Assembly (NCBI RefSeq): GCF_001282945.1
Contig: NZ_CDMG01000009.1
Span: forward strand, 411,504-475,503
Direction: 5' to 3'
Source of the DNA: Helicobacter ailurogastricus
GTDB taxonomy: Bacteria > Campylobacterota > Campylobacteria > Campylobacterales > Helicobacteraceae
Length of the DNA: 64,000 nt
Shown here: in pieces, positions 17,885 to 26,477 of the stretch
How positions within the stretch are numbered: the stretch's first letter is position 1
Layout: each line of letters starts with the position of its first letter
Notes under the pieces: generated by a model
The model's database searches: none
Seen by the model: only the letters and a program-made list of their open reading frames with translations
Told to the model about the DNA's origin: nothing
Translations under genes and position numbers: made by a program

Positions 17885-18688
17885 TCAAAATGTGTAGAAA
17901 TAATGCGCAAAAAGAGCGATCCCGCGCTTTAAGAAAATGCGGGCTTTACCATTTTTGCCATAAATGCCCCACTTGTTTTTGTCTTCCTCGGTGTAGTAGG
18001 TGTGCTCTAAAAAGGGAAAGCGCACCCCCACTTCAAAGCTTTGGTGCTTAGAGAGTTGCACCCTAAAGCCCCCTTGCACCGCCACTTGAAAGCTAGGCAT
18101 CTCATAAAACTTTGCGTCATTGCCCATAGAGTTGGCGATCGCAGCGTTGTTTTTCCACACCACATCCGCACTCACGCAGTCTTTAGGCTGTGAGGGGATT
18201 TGGGTTTGGCAGAGTTTGGCCGCATACGCCCTGCCAAGAAGCCAGCTTTGCCCGCCAATCATCCCGCCCACAAAGACCCCTAAGCTGTGATCGCCCCTAT
18301 CGTAAAAATTAGACAAAATGTCGATCCCTGCCCCATAAAAAAATGTGGCGGCGTTTTGTGTGGCACTTGTCATTTGGGCGTGGCGATCAAAGGTTAAGTA
18401 GTTATACCCCCCATCCATCCCATTGGCAAAGGCAAAGTAACGCAAGCCAAAGAGTCTAGGCTTGCCAAAGAATTGTTTGTAGCCCAGCATAATCTCCCCC
18501 CCATAGAGCGCACCGCTGTGCTGCTGGCTATGTGTGGTGCTCTCATCGGGCACGGGGTCTAGGGTGTGTGTGCCATCAATGGGGATGGTAAAATCCAAAT
18601 TACGGGTAAAGTGGTTGTAAATAAATCCGCCCCCCATGAAAAACCCGTTTTTTTCCGCAAGCAGAGGGGAAAAGAGCAACAAAGCCAC
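17885..18688 (-). CDS. Helicobacter outer-membrane beta-barrel protein
   Basis: Member of the Helicobacter Hop/Hof-type outer membrane proteins. The mature part begins 'EKNGFFMGGGFIYNHF' after 'LLLFSPLLA', and the protein ends in alternating aromatic residues 'ALFAHYFYTF', the typical barrel terminus. Two Cys form a probable loop pair ('AAKLC' and 'PKDCV'). In the present frame translation can only start at a GTG (18688) inside the signal peptide; a plausible ATG at 18733 is in another frame. Adding one T to the TTTT run at about 18699 would join them. Either a frameshift or a phase-off state. Confidence 0.7.
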   Translation of the reverse strand: MALLLFSPLLAEKNGFFMGGGFIYNHFTRNLDFTIPIDGTHTLDPVPDESTTHSQQHSGALYGGEIMLGYKQFFGKPRLFGLRYFAFANGMDGGYNYLTFDRHAQMTSATQNAATFFYGAGIDILSNFYDRGDHSLGVFVGGMIGGQSWLLGRAYAAKLCQTQIPSQPKDCVSADVVWKNNAAIANSMGNDAKFYEMPSFQVAVQGGFRVQLSKHQSFEVGVRFPFLEHTYYTEEDKNKWGIYGKNGKARIFLKRGIALFAHYFYTF

Positions 18689-18904
18689 CGATGATAAAAT
18701 CCGATTCTACCCCCACCTTTAACACTAAAATCCATGCCTATCCTCACCTATGCAATAAGATCTGAGATTAACATAAATCCACCCATTAAGCGATGGGTGT
18801 TGTGGCTTGGCACTAAAAAGGTGGGATCAAGATTAAATTAAGCTTTTTTAAAAACGCCCCACAGACACAAGCGGTGTTAGCCACTTTATCCACCACAAAA
18901 GGCC

Positions 18905-20032
18905 TTAATACACCCCAAAACTGGCTAAGACCATCCCCACCACTAGGGCAAAGACGGGAATCACCACGGCCACAACGGCGATGTCTTTATAGCTGCGCTT
19001 GTGATCCATTTGTGTGATGGCAAGCAAAGTGAGCACGGCCCCGTTGTGGGGCAGAGCGTCTAGTCCCCCAGAGGCAACAGAAGCAACTCTGTGCAAAAGT
19101 TCTAAGGGGATGTGCGTGCTTAAGGCTAATTTGGCATACTCTGCGCCCAACGCTTCTAGGGCAATACCCATACCACCCGAAGCTGAACCTGTGGCCCCGG
19201 CCAAGATGTTGATCGTGATGGCCTCACAGATTAAGGGGTTGGATTTAGCGCTTAAAAAGTGCTGGGCTAAAGTGTGGAAACTGGGCATCACCTTCACCAC
19301 AGAGCCAAAGCCCACAGCCGCGCAGGTGTTGATGAGAGCCAAGATCGAATCTTTGGCCCCGGCATTGATCGCGCCAACAAAGCGTTTGTATTGCCCCACG
19401 CTTAACATTAAAATCAGGCCAATCCCACCCAAAAGGGCGTAGATGATGGACAAAGAGAACACGTTTAAGGCGCACACCACGCACAAAAGGGGTAAAAGAG
19501 AGAGCCAAACGGGCGGAGTGTTGGCGCTTAGTGTCTGCTCTTGTTGGCTGGGCGCATCGTAGCTTTCGCCCAAAGCCTGATAACGCCTCTCTTGTCTTCT
19601 TAGGTACAAATAACCCCCAACAAACATCACTAAAGCACAGACAACTTGGAATAGGGATAGGGACAGGGGATAAACACAAAACACAACCACAAACAAACTC
19701 ACGCCCCCATAAGTGAGCAGGGCGCAGGCTAAAACCACCCCCAAAATGGCACGCTTTTGCCCAAGTGTTTTGGCAATGAGTCTAGCGATTGCGCTTGCCA
19801 TGCCACTCATCTCCATTAATTTACCAAAGATGGCCCCGAGCATAAAAACGGGAAACCACACCTTAGCAAAGGCACAAAACCCGCCCATGTAAGTTTGGGT
19901 GTAGGTTTCTAGCCAGTCTAGCCCACCGGTCAGTGCCACCACCCCCGCCGCAATGGGCGCAACCCACACAATCGACCAACCCAAATAAGCCAACACCATT
20001 AAGACAACTAGGCCTAAGAGAATGCCCCACAT
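18905..20032 (-). CDS. GntP-family permease, internally deleted
   Basis: Inner-membrane transporter of the gluconate/hydroxybutyrate GntP family. Hallmarks are 'GAIFGKLMEMSGMA', 'LLTYGGVSLFVVVFCVYP', 'ATGSASGGMGIALEALG' and 'SVASGGLDALPHNGAVLTLL'. The adjacent 3-hydroxybutyrate dehydrogenase suggests it carries 3-hydroxybutyrate. At 375 residues it is about 60-80 short: the text jumps from the 'FVVVFCVYPLSL' helix straight to 'VVCALVMFVGGYLYLRR', where relatives have roughly 50 more residues including a Pro-rich loop. The frame is intact, so it may be partly functional or a fossil. Confidence 0.8.
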   Translation of the reverse strand: MWGILLGLVVLMVLAYLGWSIVWVAPIAAGVVALTGGLDWLETYTQTYMGGFCAFAKVWFPVFMLGAIFGKLMEMSGMASAIARLIAKTLGQKRAILGVVLACALLTYGGVSLFVVVFCVYPLSLSLFQVVCALVMFVGGYLYLRRQERRYQALGESYDAPSQQEQTLSANTPPVWLSLLPLLCVVCALNVFSLSIIYALLGGIGLILMLSVGQYKRFVGAINAGAKDSILALINTCAAVGFGSVVKVMPSFHTLAQHFLSAKSNPLICEAITINILAGATGSASGGMGIALEALGAEYAKLALSTHIPLELLHRVASVASGGLDALPHNGAVLTLLAITQMDHKRSYKDIAVVAVVIPVFALVVGMVLASFGVY

Positions 20033-20041
20033 ACACGCCCT

Positions 20042-20800
20042 TTATTGTGCGGTGTAACCGCCATCGATCACGCAGGCCTGCCCCGTGATGTTCTTGCCTG
20101 CATCGCTGACTAGAAACAGGGCATATTGGGCGATGTCCTCAATGGCGATGAGGCGCTTTTGGGGGATGAGGGGGTAGATGATCTTTTCTAGGGCCTCCTC
20201 TTGGCTTATTTGGCGGGTTTTAGCCAAGTCGGCTAATTGGTTGCGCACCAAAGGGGTATCCACATAGCCCGGACAAAGGGCGTTGGCCGTGATGTTAAAG
20301 GGCGCTCCCTCTAAAGCGCAAACCTTTGTAAGCCCGATGAGTCCGTGTTTGGCGCTGTTGTAGGCCGCCTTGCCCGCAAAGCCCACTAGACCATTGATAG
20401 AGGCCATGTTGAGGATGCGCCCAAATTTTTGCGCTTTCATGATGGGGAGAGCATATTTGGTGAGCATAAAAGGGCCTACAAGTTCCACTTTGAGCATCTT
20501 TTCAAAAATGTCTGTGGGAAAGTCCTCTATGAAAGCCACATGCTGGAAGCCGGCGTTGTTGATGAGAACATCCACTGCATTAAAGGCCTTTTGGGTTTGG
20601 GTGATGAGGTTTTGACAAGAATCTTCGTTTGCAACGTCGCAGGGGATAAAACGGGCATTTTTGGATGGGGTGGTGCTCGCCACTTGCTCTAAGGCTTCTT
20701 GATTAAAATCCGAAAAGACCACTTGATGACCCTCTTTTAAAAAAGCTTGCGCCACGCCTAGTCCAATCCCGCTGGCACTTCCCGTAACCACAACAACCAT
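20042..20800 (-). CDS. 3-hydroxybutyrate dehydrogenase
   Basis: Short-chain dehydrogenase that oxidises D-3-hydroxybutyrate to acetoacetate with NAD+. The 252-residue protein has the nucleotide motif 'VTGSASGIGLGVA', 'NNAGFQHV', catalytic Ser in 'MASINGL' and 'YNSAKHG'. The family-specific segment 'PGYVDTPLVRNQLADLAKTR' with 'IIYPLIPQKRL' separates it from other SDRs. It forms a two-gene operon with the GntP permease, nine bases apart. Together they suggest use of host ketone bodies. Confidence 0.93.
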   Translation of the reverse strand: MVVVVTGSASGIGLGVAQAFLKEGHQVVFSDFNQEALEQVASTTPSKNARFIPCDVANEDSCQNLITQTQKAFNAVDVLINNAGFQHVAFIEDFPTDIFEKMLKVELVGPFMLTKYALPIMKAQKFGRILNMASINGLVGFAGKAAYNSAKHGLIGLTKVCALEGAPFNITANALCPGYVDTPLVRNQLADLAKTRQISQEEALEKIIYPLIPQKRLIAIEDIAQYALFLVSDAGKNITGQACVIDGGYTAQ

Positions 20801-20904
20801 GCGCGATCCTTTCGATTTTTAGGAATGCTAACCACCTTAAAACAACACGCAGATTTTAAGATGGGTTTTTAGTGGATGAAAGAAACCGCTTGTTGAAATT
20901 TTAC

Positions 20905-20988
20905 ACAAATCCCCAATCTACTGGGGTGGTTTCGATAGCAAGCCCCACCCCAAAAGTGGGCTTTAAAGCCGCGGCCTATAAGATTTGT
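20905..20988 (+). ncRNA. Candidate structured RNA with alternative pairings
   Basis: Outer arms ACAAATC (20905-20911) and GATTTGT (20982-20988) enclose competing stems: CCCCA/TGGGG (20911-20926), GGGGTGG/CCACCCC (20923-20929 with 20945-20951, 7 bp perfect) and AAGCCC-C-AC/GTGGGCTT (20940-20963). The strand is unknown. I do not recognise a riboswitch class. Confidence 0.35.
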
Positions 20989-21337
20989 TAAAAAATGCCA
21001 AAAGCACTTAGGTTAGGGGGTTTGCGCCCTAAAGAGACCCGCGCACTTAAACTGAAGTCAAGGGCATCTTATCCAACTAATCGACATATTCTGTTGTACA
21101 CCAATTATTACCCCCTAAAGTGCGCTCCGCTAATCTTTTTAGAGTGTTGTTCCACACATTTTCGCCTCCATCAAAGTCCCCGCTCAAACACCCACACACA
21201 AAGTTGAAATCATTGTACATAATGCTCCCATACTCTTTGCGTGTGCCGACCATGCCAAGCGCACGCTCGCACACTTCTTGTTAAAACAAATGGGCCTTGA
21301 TCTCTCTTGGGTCGTATTAAAATAGAGTAAAACAAGC

Positions 21338-21343
21338 TAAAAT
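21338..21343 (+). promoter_or_regulatory. -10 box upstream of mqnD
   Basis: TAAAAT lies 21 bases before the mqnD ATG in an A-rich stretch; transcription would start near 21350. AAGAAGAA acts as a weak ribosome site. Confidence 0.45.
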
Positions 21344-21363
21344 GATAGAAAAAAGAAGAATAC

Positions 21364-22218
21364 ATGTTAAGCATTGCCCACAGCCCCGATGCGGATGATA
21401 TTTTTATGTTTTATGCCCTTGCCTTCGGGTGGGTCAATTTTCCTAAGCCTTTCACACACCACGCCCTAGACATTGAAACTTTAAACGAGCAAGCCCTCAA
21501 AGGCACGCACGCCATCAGCGCGATTAGCTTTGGGCTCTACCCACTCATCAAAGACCATTACGCCCTATTGCAACCCGCCACAAGTTTTGGACAAGGCTAT
21601 GGGCCTAAGCTGGTTAGGCGCAAGGACAAGCCCTTAAAAAAGAATTTTAAAGTGGCTCTAAGTGGGCGTTACACCACAAACGCCCTGCTCTTTCGACTTT
21701 ACTACCCACAAGCCAGAGTGGTGTATAAGAATTTTTTAGAAATTGAAAAAGCGGTTTTGAGTGGTGAAGTGGATGGGGGGGTGTTGATACACGAGAGCAT
21801 TTTAGACTTTCACCCTGATTTGGTGGTGGAAAAAGAGATTTGGGAAGTGTGGTGTGAGCTCTCTGGCTCTCATTTACCCCTGCCTCTAGGGGGCATGGCT
21901 TTGCGCCGCTCAATCCCTTTAACTCAAGCAATCCACATGCAAAAGGCTTTGACTCAGGCGATTGTCATTGCTCTAAAACACCAAGAATTATTGGCAGACA
22001 TGCTCTTAGAAAGGCATTTAGTGCGGGTCAATAAAACGCATTTAAACACTTATCTTAGCATGTATGCTAATGAAAACTCTTGCGCCTTGAGCGCGGAGCA
22101 GATGGCGGGCATCGATGCGCTTTTTGCTTTGGGCTTTAAACACGGGTTTTATCCCGAGCCCATCACTTGTCAAGATCACTTGATTCCCGACTTGTATGAA
22201 AATTTGCGCTTCTCTTAA
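21364..22218 (+). CDS. mqnD: MqnD: 1,4-dihydroxy-6-naphthoate synthase
   Basis: Soluble enzyme of the futalosine route to menaquinone, forming 1,4-dihydroxy-6-naphthoate from cyclic dehypoxanthinyl futalosine. The 284-residue protein has the two-lobed periplasmic-binding-like fold typical of MqnA/MqnD, opening with 'SIAHSPDADDIFMFYAL' and containing 'GQGYGPKLVRRKD' and 'LPLGGMALRRS'. mqnE and mqnC lie about 6 kb and 10 kb downstream. MqnA is the main alternative, but the 'HSPDADD' opening favours MqnD. Confidence 0.8.
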   Translation: MLSIAHSPDADDIFMFYALAFGWVNFPKPFTHHALDIETLNEQALKGTHAISAISFGLYPLIKDHYALLQPATSFGQGYGPKLVRRKDKPLKKNFKVALSGRYTTNALLFRLYYPQARVVYKNFLEIEKAVLSGEVDGGVLIHESILDFHPDLVVEKEIWEVWCELSGSHLPLPLGGMALRRSIPLTQAIHMQKALTQAIVIALKHQELLADMLLERHLVRVNKTHLNTYLSMYANENSCALSAEQMAGIDALFALGFKHGFYPEPITCQDHLIPDLYENLRFS

Positions 22219-22227
22219 AGGATGGTT

Positions 22228-23139
22228 ATGGTGTCTAAGAATCAACGCATCAACAGCGACAACCCCCCTTATTTAGAGCTCTACTTTGATCGCTATGAGC
22301 CTGAAGAGTCTAGGGGAGTGGTGGTGCAAATTGCCACGGGCATGGTGGAGCATAAGGAGCATTATAAATGGGTCGCTAACGAGTTGTGCGCCAGAGGGTA
22401 TGTGGTCTTTGTGGCCGATCACAGAGGGCATGGACTGAGTGTTTTAGAGGATAAAAGCGAAATTTATTGGGGAGAGATGGGGGAACATGGCTTTGAGTGG
22501 GCGGTAAAGGACATGGTAAAGCTGGCCCGCCACATTAAAACCCTCTATCCCACGCATAAGCTGGTGCTTTTAGGGCATAGCATGGGCTCTTTACTGGCGA
22601 GGCGGTGGGTGCAACACAATTACTACCCCCTAGACGCTTTAATTTTAACGGGTACGCCCTCTCCCTTTTGGGGTTTGAGATTTTGCGCCTTTTTGCTAAA
22701 AACTTTGGGCCGTTTTAATGTCCGCTTGAAAGCTGGGGTCAATACCCTATTTAGTTTGCACCCAAAGATACGCCGTTATCAGGGCAACTGGGTTTGTAAA
22801 AACACGGCGGCGTTGAAACTTTTACGCATCGATCCTGCCTCGCGCTTTTTATTCAGCACAAAGAGTTTTGCGCTCTTGGTTGAGGGGGCTTTTATGGTGT
22901 TTCACACCCACGCCTACGGGCGCAAAGATTTACCCATTTTGTTTTTGAGCGGGCTAGATGATGTGTGCGGGGGTTTTGGTGTGGGCGTGGTGAAAGCGCA
23001 CCACTGCCTAGAAAAACAAGGTTTTAAAGACATAGAATTGCGCCTTTTTTCTAAAGATCGCCACAAAATCCTAGATGAGACCGACAAGCAAGTGGTGTTA
23101 GAAAGTTTGCTTAAATGGCTAGAGAGCAAGGGGCTTTAG
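22228..23139 (+). CDS. Alpha/beta hydrolase, lysophospholipase-like
   Basis: Serine hydrolase of the monoacylglycerol lipase/lysophospholipase group (S33-like). The nucleophile sits in 'LLGHSMGSLLARRW', the acid probably in 'FLSGLDDVCGG' and the His in 'SKDRHKILDE'. The oxyanion region is 'VVVQIATGMVEHKEHY' and a cap lies between. I place the start at the second ATG (22228), because AAAGG is correctly spaced from it but touches the first ATG (22222). It follows mqnD by ten bases, so they likely share an mRNA; no functional tie to menaquinone is evident. Confidence 0.82.
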   Translation: MVSKNQRINSDNPPYLELYFDRYEPEESRGVVVQIATGMVEHKEHYKWVANELCARGYVVFVADHRGHGLSVLEDKSEIYWGEMGEHGFEWAVKDMVKLARHIKTLYPTHKLVLLGHSMGSLLARRWVQHNYYPLDALILTGTPSPFWGLRFCAFLLKTLGRFNVRLKAGVNTLFSLHPKIRRYQGNWVCKNTAALKLLRIDPASRFLFSTKSFALLVEGAFMVFHTHAYGRKDLPILFLSGLDDVCGGFGVGVVKAHHCLEKQGFKDIELRLFSKDRHKILDETDKQVVLESLLKWLESKGL

Positions 23140-24191
23140 CGGTTTCTCATTTGCTGGATGTGCGCTACTTGGGCAAACACAATCGCCACCGCCTCAAACA
23201 ACACTTTAGGGATCACCTCATCAACATCCACATCTTGGTAAAGTTGGCGGGCAAGTTTGGGGTTTTCGATGATCTCGATTTCATGCTCTCTTGCCACGCC
23301 CTTAATGCGGATGGCTAAGTGGTCAATGCCCTTAGCCACCACCACAGGGGCGGGGTCATCCTCCTCAAAGCGCAGAGCCACGGCGTAGTGCGTGGGGTTT
23401 GTCACAACCACATTTGCGCTAGGAATCGCCGCCATCATTTTACTCATCGAGTTTTTCAACATAAGTTGCTTGATTTTTGCCTTGATCTCAGGGTTGCCTT
23501 CTTGTTGCTTGTATTCGTCCTTGACCTCTTGTTTTGTCATTTTAAGCGACTCGATGTATTGTCTGCGTTTGAGCATAAAATCGAGCAACGAAGCCACTAA
23601 AAACAAAAACAACAAACTGGCAATGACTTCTAAAGCCTTGCTTCTAAACCACAGCAGCTGGTCTTTATAACCCACTTGCGCCACGCCCATGATCTCATCC
23701 ACAAAAGAATACACCAAGACAAAACCCAAAATAAAGGCGATAAAAACTTTTGTGGTGATGAGTAGCCCGTCTAAGAGTCGTTTTAAACTAAAGAGGTTTT
23801 TAAAGCCCGTGATGGGGTTGATCTTGCTCCATTTGGGCGCAATCGCCTTGGGGCTGAATAAAAAACCAAATTGCAAGACATTGGCCAAAAAGGCGATAAA
23901 TCCCACTAAAAAGAGAAAGGGCAACAAAATCCATAGGGCATCTTTGAGAAGTTGCAAGCACAGCACATATAAATTGTGCGGGCTAAAGTCTAGCTTGATC
24001 CAGTGCAAAGACTCTCTAAACATGCTCTCAAACCCTTCAAGCCAGAACTTAAAAAGCGCAAAAATCCCCCCAAAGCTGCCAAGCAAGCCCAAAAACCCTA
24101 AAACCTCAATGCTCTTAGCCACATTGCCCTCTTCGCGGGCTTTTTCTATCTTTTTAGCTGAGGGGAGCTCGGTTTTTTCTTCTTCAGCCAT
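23136..24191 (-). CDS. flhB: FlhB flagellar export switch protein
   Basis: Membrane component of the flagellar type III export gate; controls the switch from rod/hook to filament substrates. The 351 residues hold four membrane segments in the first 215 and a cytoplasmic domain with the self-cleavage motif 'NPTHYAVALRF' (cut between Asn and Pro). The N terminus 'EEEKTELPSAKKIEKAREEG' is diagnostic. Converges with the hydrolase gene, overlapping by four bases. Confidence 0.97.
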   Translation of the reverse strand: MAEEEKTELPSAKKIEKAREEGNVAKSIEVLGFLGLLGSFGGIFALFKFWLEGFESMFRESLHWIKLDFSPHNLYVLCLQLLKDALWILLPFLFLVGFIAFLANVLQFGFLFSPKAIAPKWSKINPITGFKNLFSLKRLLDGLLITTKVFIAFILGFVLVYSFVDEIMGVAQVGYKDQLLWFRSKALEVIASLLFLFLVASLLDFMLKRRQYIESLKMTKQEVKDEYKQQEGNPEIKAKIKQLMLKNSMSKMMAAIPSANVVVTNPTHYAVALRFEEDDPAPVVVAKGIDHLAIRIKGVAREHEIEIIENPKLARQLYQDVDVDEVIPKVLFEAVAIVFAQVAHIQQMRNR

Positions 24192-24753
24192 TTAACGCCT
24201 CTGTATAGTCAGTGTAGGTGTTTAAATTGCTAAACTCTTTGCTCTCTTGCACTTCTACCCCAAAGCCTATTTGTTGGAAGAGCGCCCCCACTTTCTCTTG
24301 CCCGCTTGCCAACGCCTCTTTTAAGTAGCTCAAGGCGGTCAGTTGGCATAAATTAGGCAAATAAAAACCCTCAGCACTTTTTAGATAAATGAGGCAGGCT
24401 TTAAGGCGGTTTTCATAGAGTTTTAAAAGACTCTCTTTAGAAATAAAGGGCATATCCACGGGGATAAAAATGAGGGGGGCTTTAAGCGTGGATAAAGCGT
24501 GCGCCATCCCCACTAAAGGGTTAAAATGGCTCGTTGCCTCGATCAAATACGCGGCCTTAAAAGAGTAGGGCTGTTTGCAAGAGATATAGACTCGTTGAAA
24601 CCATTGTTTGAGCTTAGTGTGCTGGTGCTCTAAAAGCGTGGTGTCTTTAAAGGGCAATAAAGCTTTGTCAAACTGCTGCCCTTGCATTTGCATACGGCTA
24701 CTTCGCCCCCCGCAGAGCAACACGCAGCTAAGTTCTTGCACTAGGCGATCCAC
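24184..24753 (-). CDS. mobA: MobA molybdenum cofactor guanylyltransferase
   Basis: Links GMP to molybdopterin to make the bis-MGD cofactor for molybdoenzymes. The GTP-binding start 'SCVLLCGGRSSRMQ' is followed by Lys in 'DKALLPFKDTTLLEH' and 'VDMPFISKESL'. Length 189 is normal. It overlaps flhB by 8 bases and the methyltransferase gene by 13. moaA lies on the other side of the restriction cassette; in H. pylori the two are neighbours (HP0769, HP0768). Confidence 0.92.
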   Translation of the reverse strand: MDRLVQELSCVLLCGGRSSRMQMQGQQFDKALLPFKDTTLLEHQHTKLKQWFQRVYISCKQPYSFKAAYLIEATSHFNPLVGMAHALSTLKAPLIFIPVDMPFISKESLLKLYENRLKACLIYLKSAEGFYLPNLCQLTALSYLKEALASGQEKVGALFQQIGFGVEVQESKEFSNLNTYTDYTEALNG

Positions 24754-25547
24754 TTAGAGATTTTTTTAGACAGCTCGCCAAAGCGCATGTCTAAATCCTC
24801 TTTGCGCTTAATGGCAAGTTGTATAAACTCAAACTCCCTTTCAATCCCCACAAAGGATCGCCCGAGTAAATTTGCCGCAATGCCCGTAGAGCCTGAGCCA
24901 CTAAAAGGGTCGCAAACCAAACTTTCTTCATGGCTTGCCATTAAAATCAAGCGGCTAAGAAGGCTTAGGGGCTTTTGCGTGGGGTGCTTGCCTAATTGTT
25001 TCTCCCAAGGGGCAATGGCGGGTAAAGTCCATACATCGCGCATTTGTTTATTGCCGTTTAATTCTTTCATGCGCTTGTAGTTAAAAATGTGAGCGTGCTT
25101 GGGGCTCTTTCTTGCCCAAAGGATTTGCTCGCTGGCATGCACTAAGCTGCGGCAAGAAAAATTAGGCGGGGGGTTGCTCTTATGCCATGTGATGAGGTTT
25201 AAAAGTTTAAAGCCCAGAGATTGTAAAGCAAGCCCCAAAGAAAAGAGATTATGGTAAGTCGCGCTGATCAATAGACTCCCCGCGGGCTTTAGGGCCTCTT
25301 TGGCAAGGCCTAGCCACTCCACATTAAAGGCGTGCATGTGCTCTAGCCCTTGGCTTTTGTCCCACTCTCCCTTATTGACGCTCACGATTTGCCCGCTTTG
25401 GACACTAAGTCCGCCGTTTGAGAGAAAATAGGGCGGATCGGCAAAGATCAAATCCACTTGTCCTTGCAAATGGGGCAACACTTCCCTACAATCCCCGCAA
25501 TAAAGCTGGAATTTTTGATCTAAGCTGGTGAAAGCGGGTTTAAGCAT
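24741..25547 (-). CDS. DpnA-like adenine methyltransferase (GATC expected)
   Basis: DNA N6-adenine methyltransferase that should protect GATC sites. It is beta-class: motif IV 'FADPPYFLSNGG' (near 36) comes before motif I 'VCDPFSGSGSTGIAA'. The run 'SGQIVSVNKGEWDKSQ' and 'ELNGNKQMRDVWT' with 'GKHPTQKP' match the DpnA branch of DpnII systems. It overlaps the endonuclease gene by 8 bases. No second, DpnM-type enzyme is present. Specificity is inferred from the partner nuclease. Confidence 0.9.
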   Translation of the reverse strand: MLKPAFTSLDQKFQLYCGDCREVLPHLQGQVDLIFADPPYFLSNGGLSVQSGQIVSVNKGEWDKSQGLEHMHAFNVEWLGLAKEALKPAGSLLISATYHNLFSLGLALQSLGFKLLNLITWHKSNPPPNFSCRSLVHASEQILWARKSPKHAHIFNYKRMKELNGNKQMRDVWTLPAIAPWEKQLGKHPTQKPLSLLSRLILMASHEESLVCDPFSGSGSTGIAANLLGRSFVGIEREFEFIQLAIKRKEDLDMRFGELSKKISKWIA

Positions 25548-26370
25548 GGCTTAACTCGTCTAATAAAGTGTCTAGCTGGCTTAGGTTGTAAAGGCGCACG
25601 CTCTTATAGGCTTCTTGGAGTTTATTTTTGGCGTCCAGCCACCCCTGTCCGTCTGTGATCCAAATAAATTCTTTGTGTGGGTCGTTGGCAAAACGGGGGG
25701 CGAGTTCTTGATAAGCCCGAGCGACTTCGTTTAACTTGCTCCCCCCGCTGCTGTAAAAATTGCACTCAATAAAATAAGTCGTCCGTTTGCCAAAGACCAC
25801 AAAGTCAAATTTCTTAATATCGCTGCCAAAACTCTCATGCAAGGCGGCAAACTCTTTAACGCTCACCTGTGCTTTAAAATTTAACTTGGCTTGTTTGAAG
25901 GCGTGTTCTAGGTGTTGCTCCATTAGGACCCCGCTGCGGTTCTTACGCGCATTGCTGTCTAGGCCAATCTCAATCCCTAAAATCACATCGTTTAAGTCTT
26001 TGATCTGATGCGCGCCAAAGATTTTTAAAAGCCCGCTCTCTTGTAAAAGCGTGCAAATGCCCTCAGGGCTTTGTAAATACTCTTGCAGGGTTTTTTCTTG
26101 GCTGGCGTGGCGCACAATTTCGTTAGGGTTTCTCATGGCAAGCAACAAAGGCAAAATTGTAAAGGCATGGGGGCACTCTTTAAAAAGTTGCGCCACTTTT
26201 GCAGCCAAGTCTGGCGCGCTCACCCCGAGCAAAGAGTTTAAATGGTTGGCATAAATGCGGGTTTTTTCTCGGTTGTTGAGGCATTTTTGCCAATCCACGA
26301 AAAAATCTAAGGAGCGGTTGGTTTTTTGCAGAGTGGCTAAAAAATCTATAAAAGGCGTGGGGTTTGTCAT
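25540..26370 (-). CDS. DpnII/MboI-family restriction endonuclease
   Basis: Type II endonuclease expected to cut unmethylated GATC. The 276-residue protein carries the family segment 'GIEIGLDSNARKNRSG' and the putative catalytic core 'FDFVVFGKRTTYFIECNFYS', where Asp-Glu residues fit a PD-(D/E)XK site. It is the first gene of a two-gene minus-strand unit with the methyltransferase, which is an unusual order because nuclease before methylase risks self-cutting. No controller gene is seen. The pair is inserted between mobA and moaA. Confidence 0.92.
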   Translation of the reverse strand: MTNPTPFIDFLATLQKTNRSLDFFVDWQKCLNNREKTRIYANHLNSLLGVSAPDLAAKVAQLFKECPHAFTILPLLLAMRNPNEIVRHASQEKTLQEYLQSPEGICTLLQESGLLKIFGAHQIKDLNDVILGIEIGLDSNARKNRSGVLMEQHLEHAFKQAKLNFKAQVSVKEFAALHESFGSDIKKFDFVVFGKRTTYFIECNFYSSGGSKLNEVARAYQELAPRFANDPHKEFIWITDGQGWLDAKNKLQEAYKSVRLYNLSQLDTLLDELSHA

Positions 26371-26477
26371 CGATTTCCTTAAAAATGTCTAGGCTGTGCG
26401 TGAGCCCTTAAAATTTCAGCCTAAATTGTAAATGGATTTGCTATTTTACCCTTTTAGCCTAAAAAGTGGAGAAATTT

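Larger units (their letters stand above)
20801..21363. other. 563-base gap: structured RNA candidate and ORF remnant
   Basis: No convincing gene. The left part carries the fold at 20905-20988. The right part contains a 65-codon minus-strand frame (21077-21274, GTG start) whose 'FVCGCLSGDFDGGENVW' loosely recalls a TnpB-type zinc-finger end, followed by 'NTLKRLAERTLGGNNW'. It may be the tail of a lost transposase or another gene. The final 30 bases hold the mqnD promoter. Confidence 0.4.

Noticed and set aside
20905-20988. CRISPR repeat or tracrRNA
   Set aside because: No repeated spacer-repeat units and no cas genes are present in the window.
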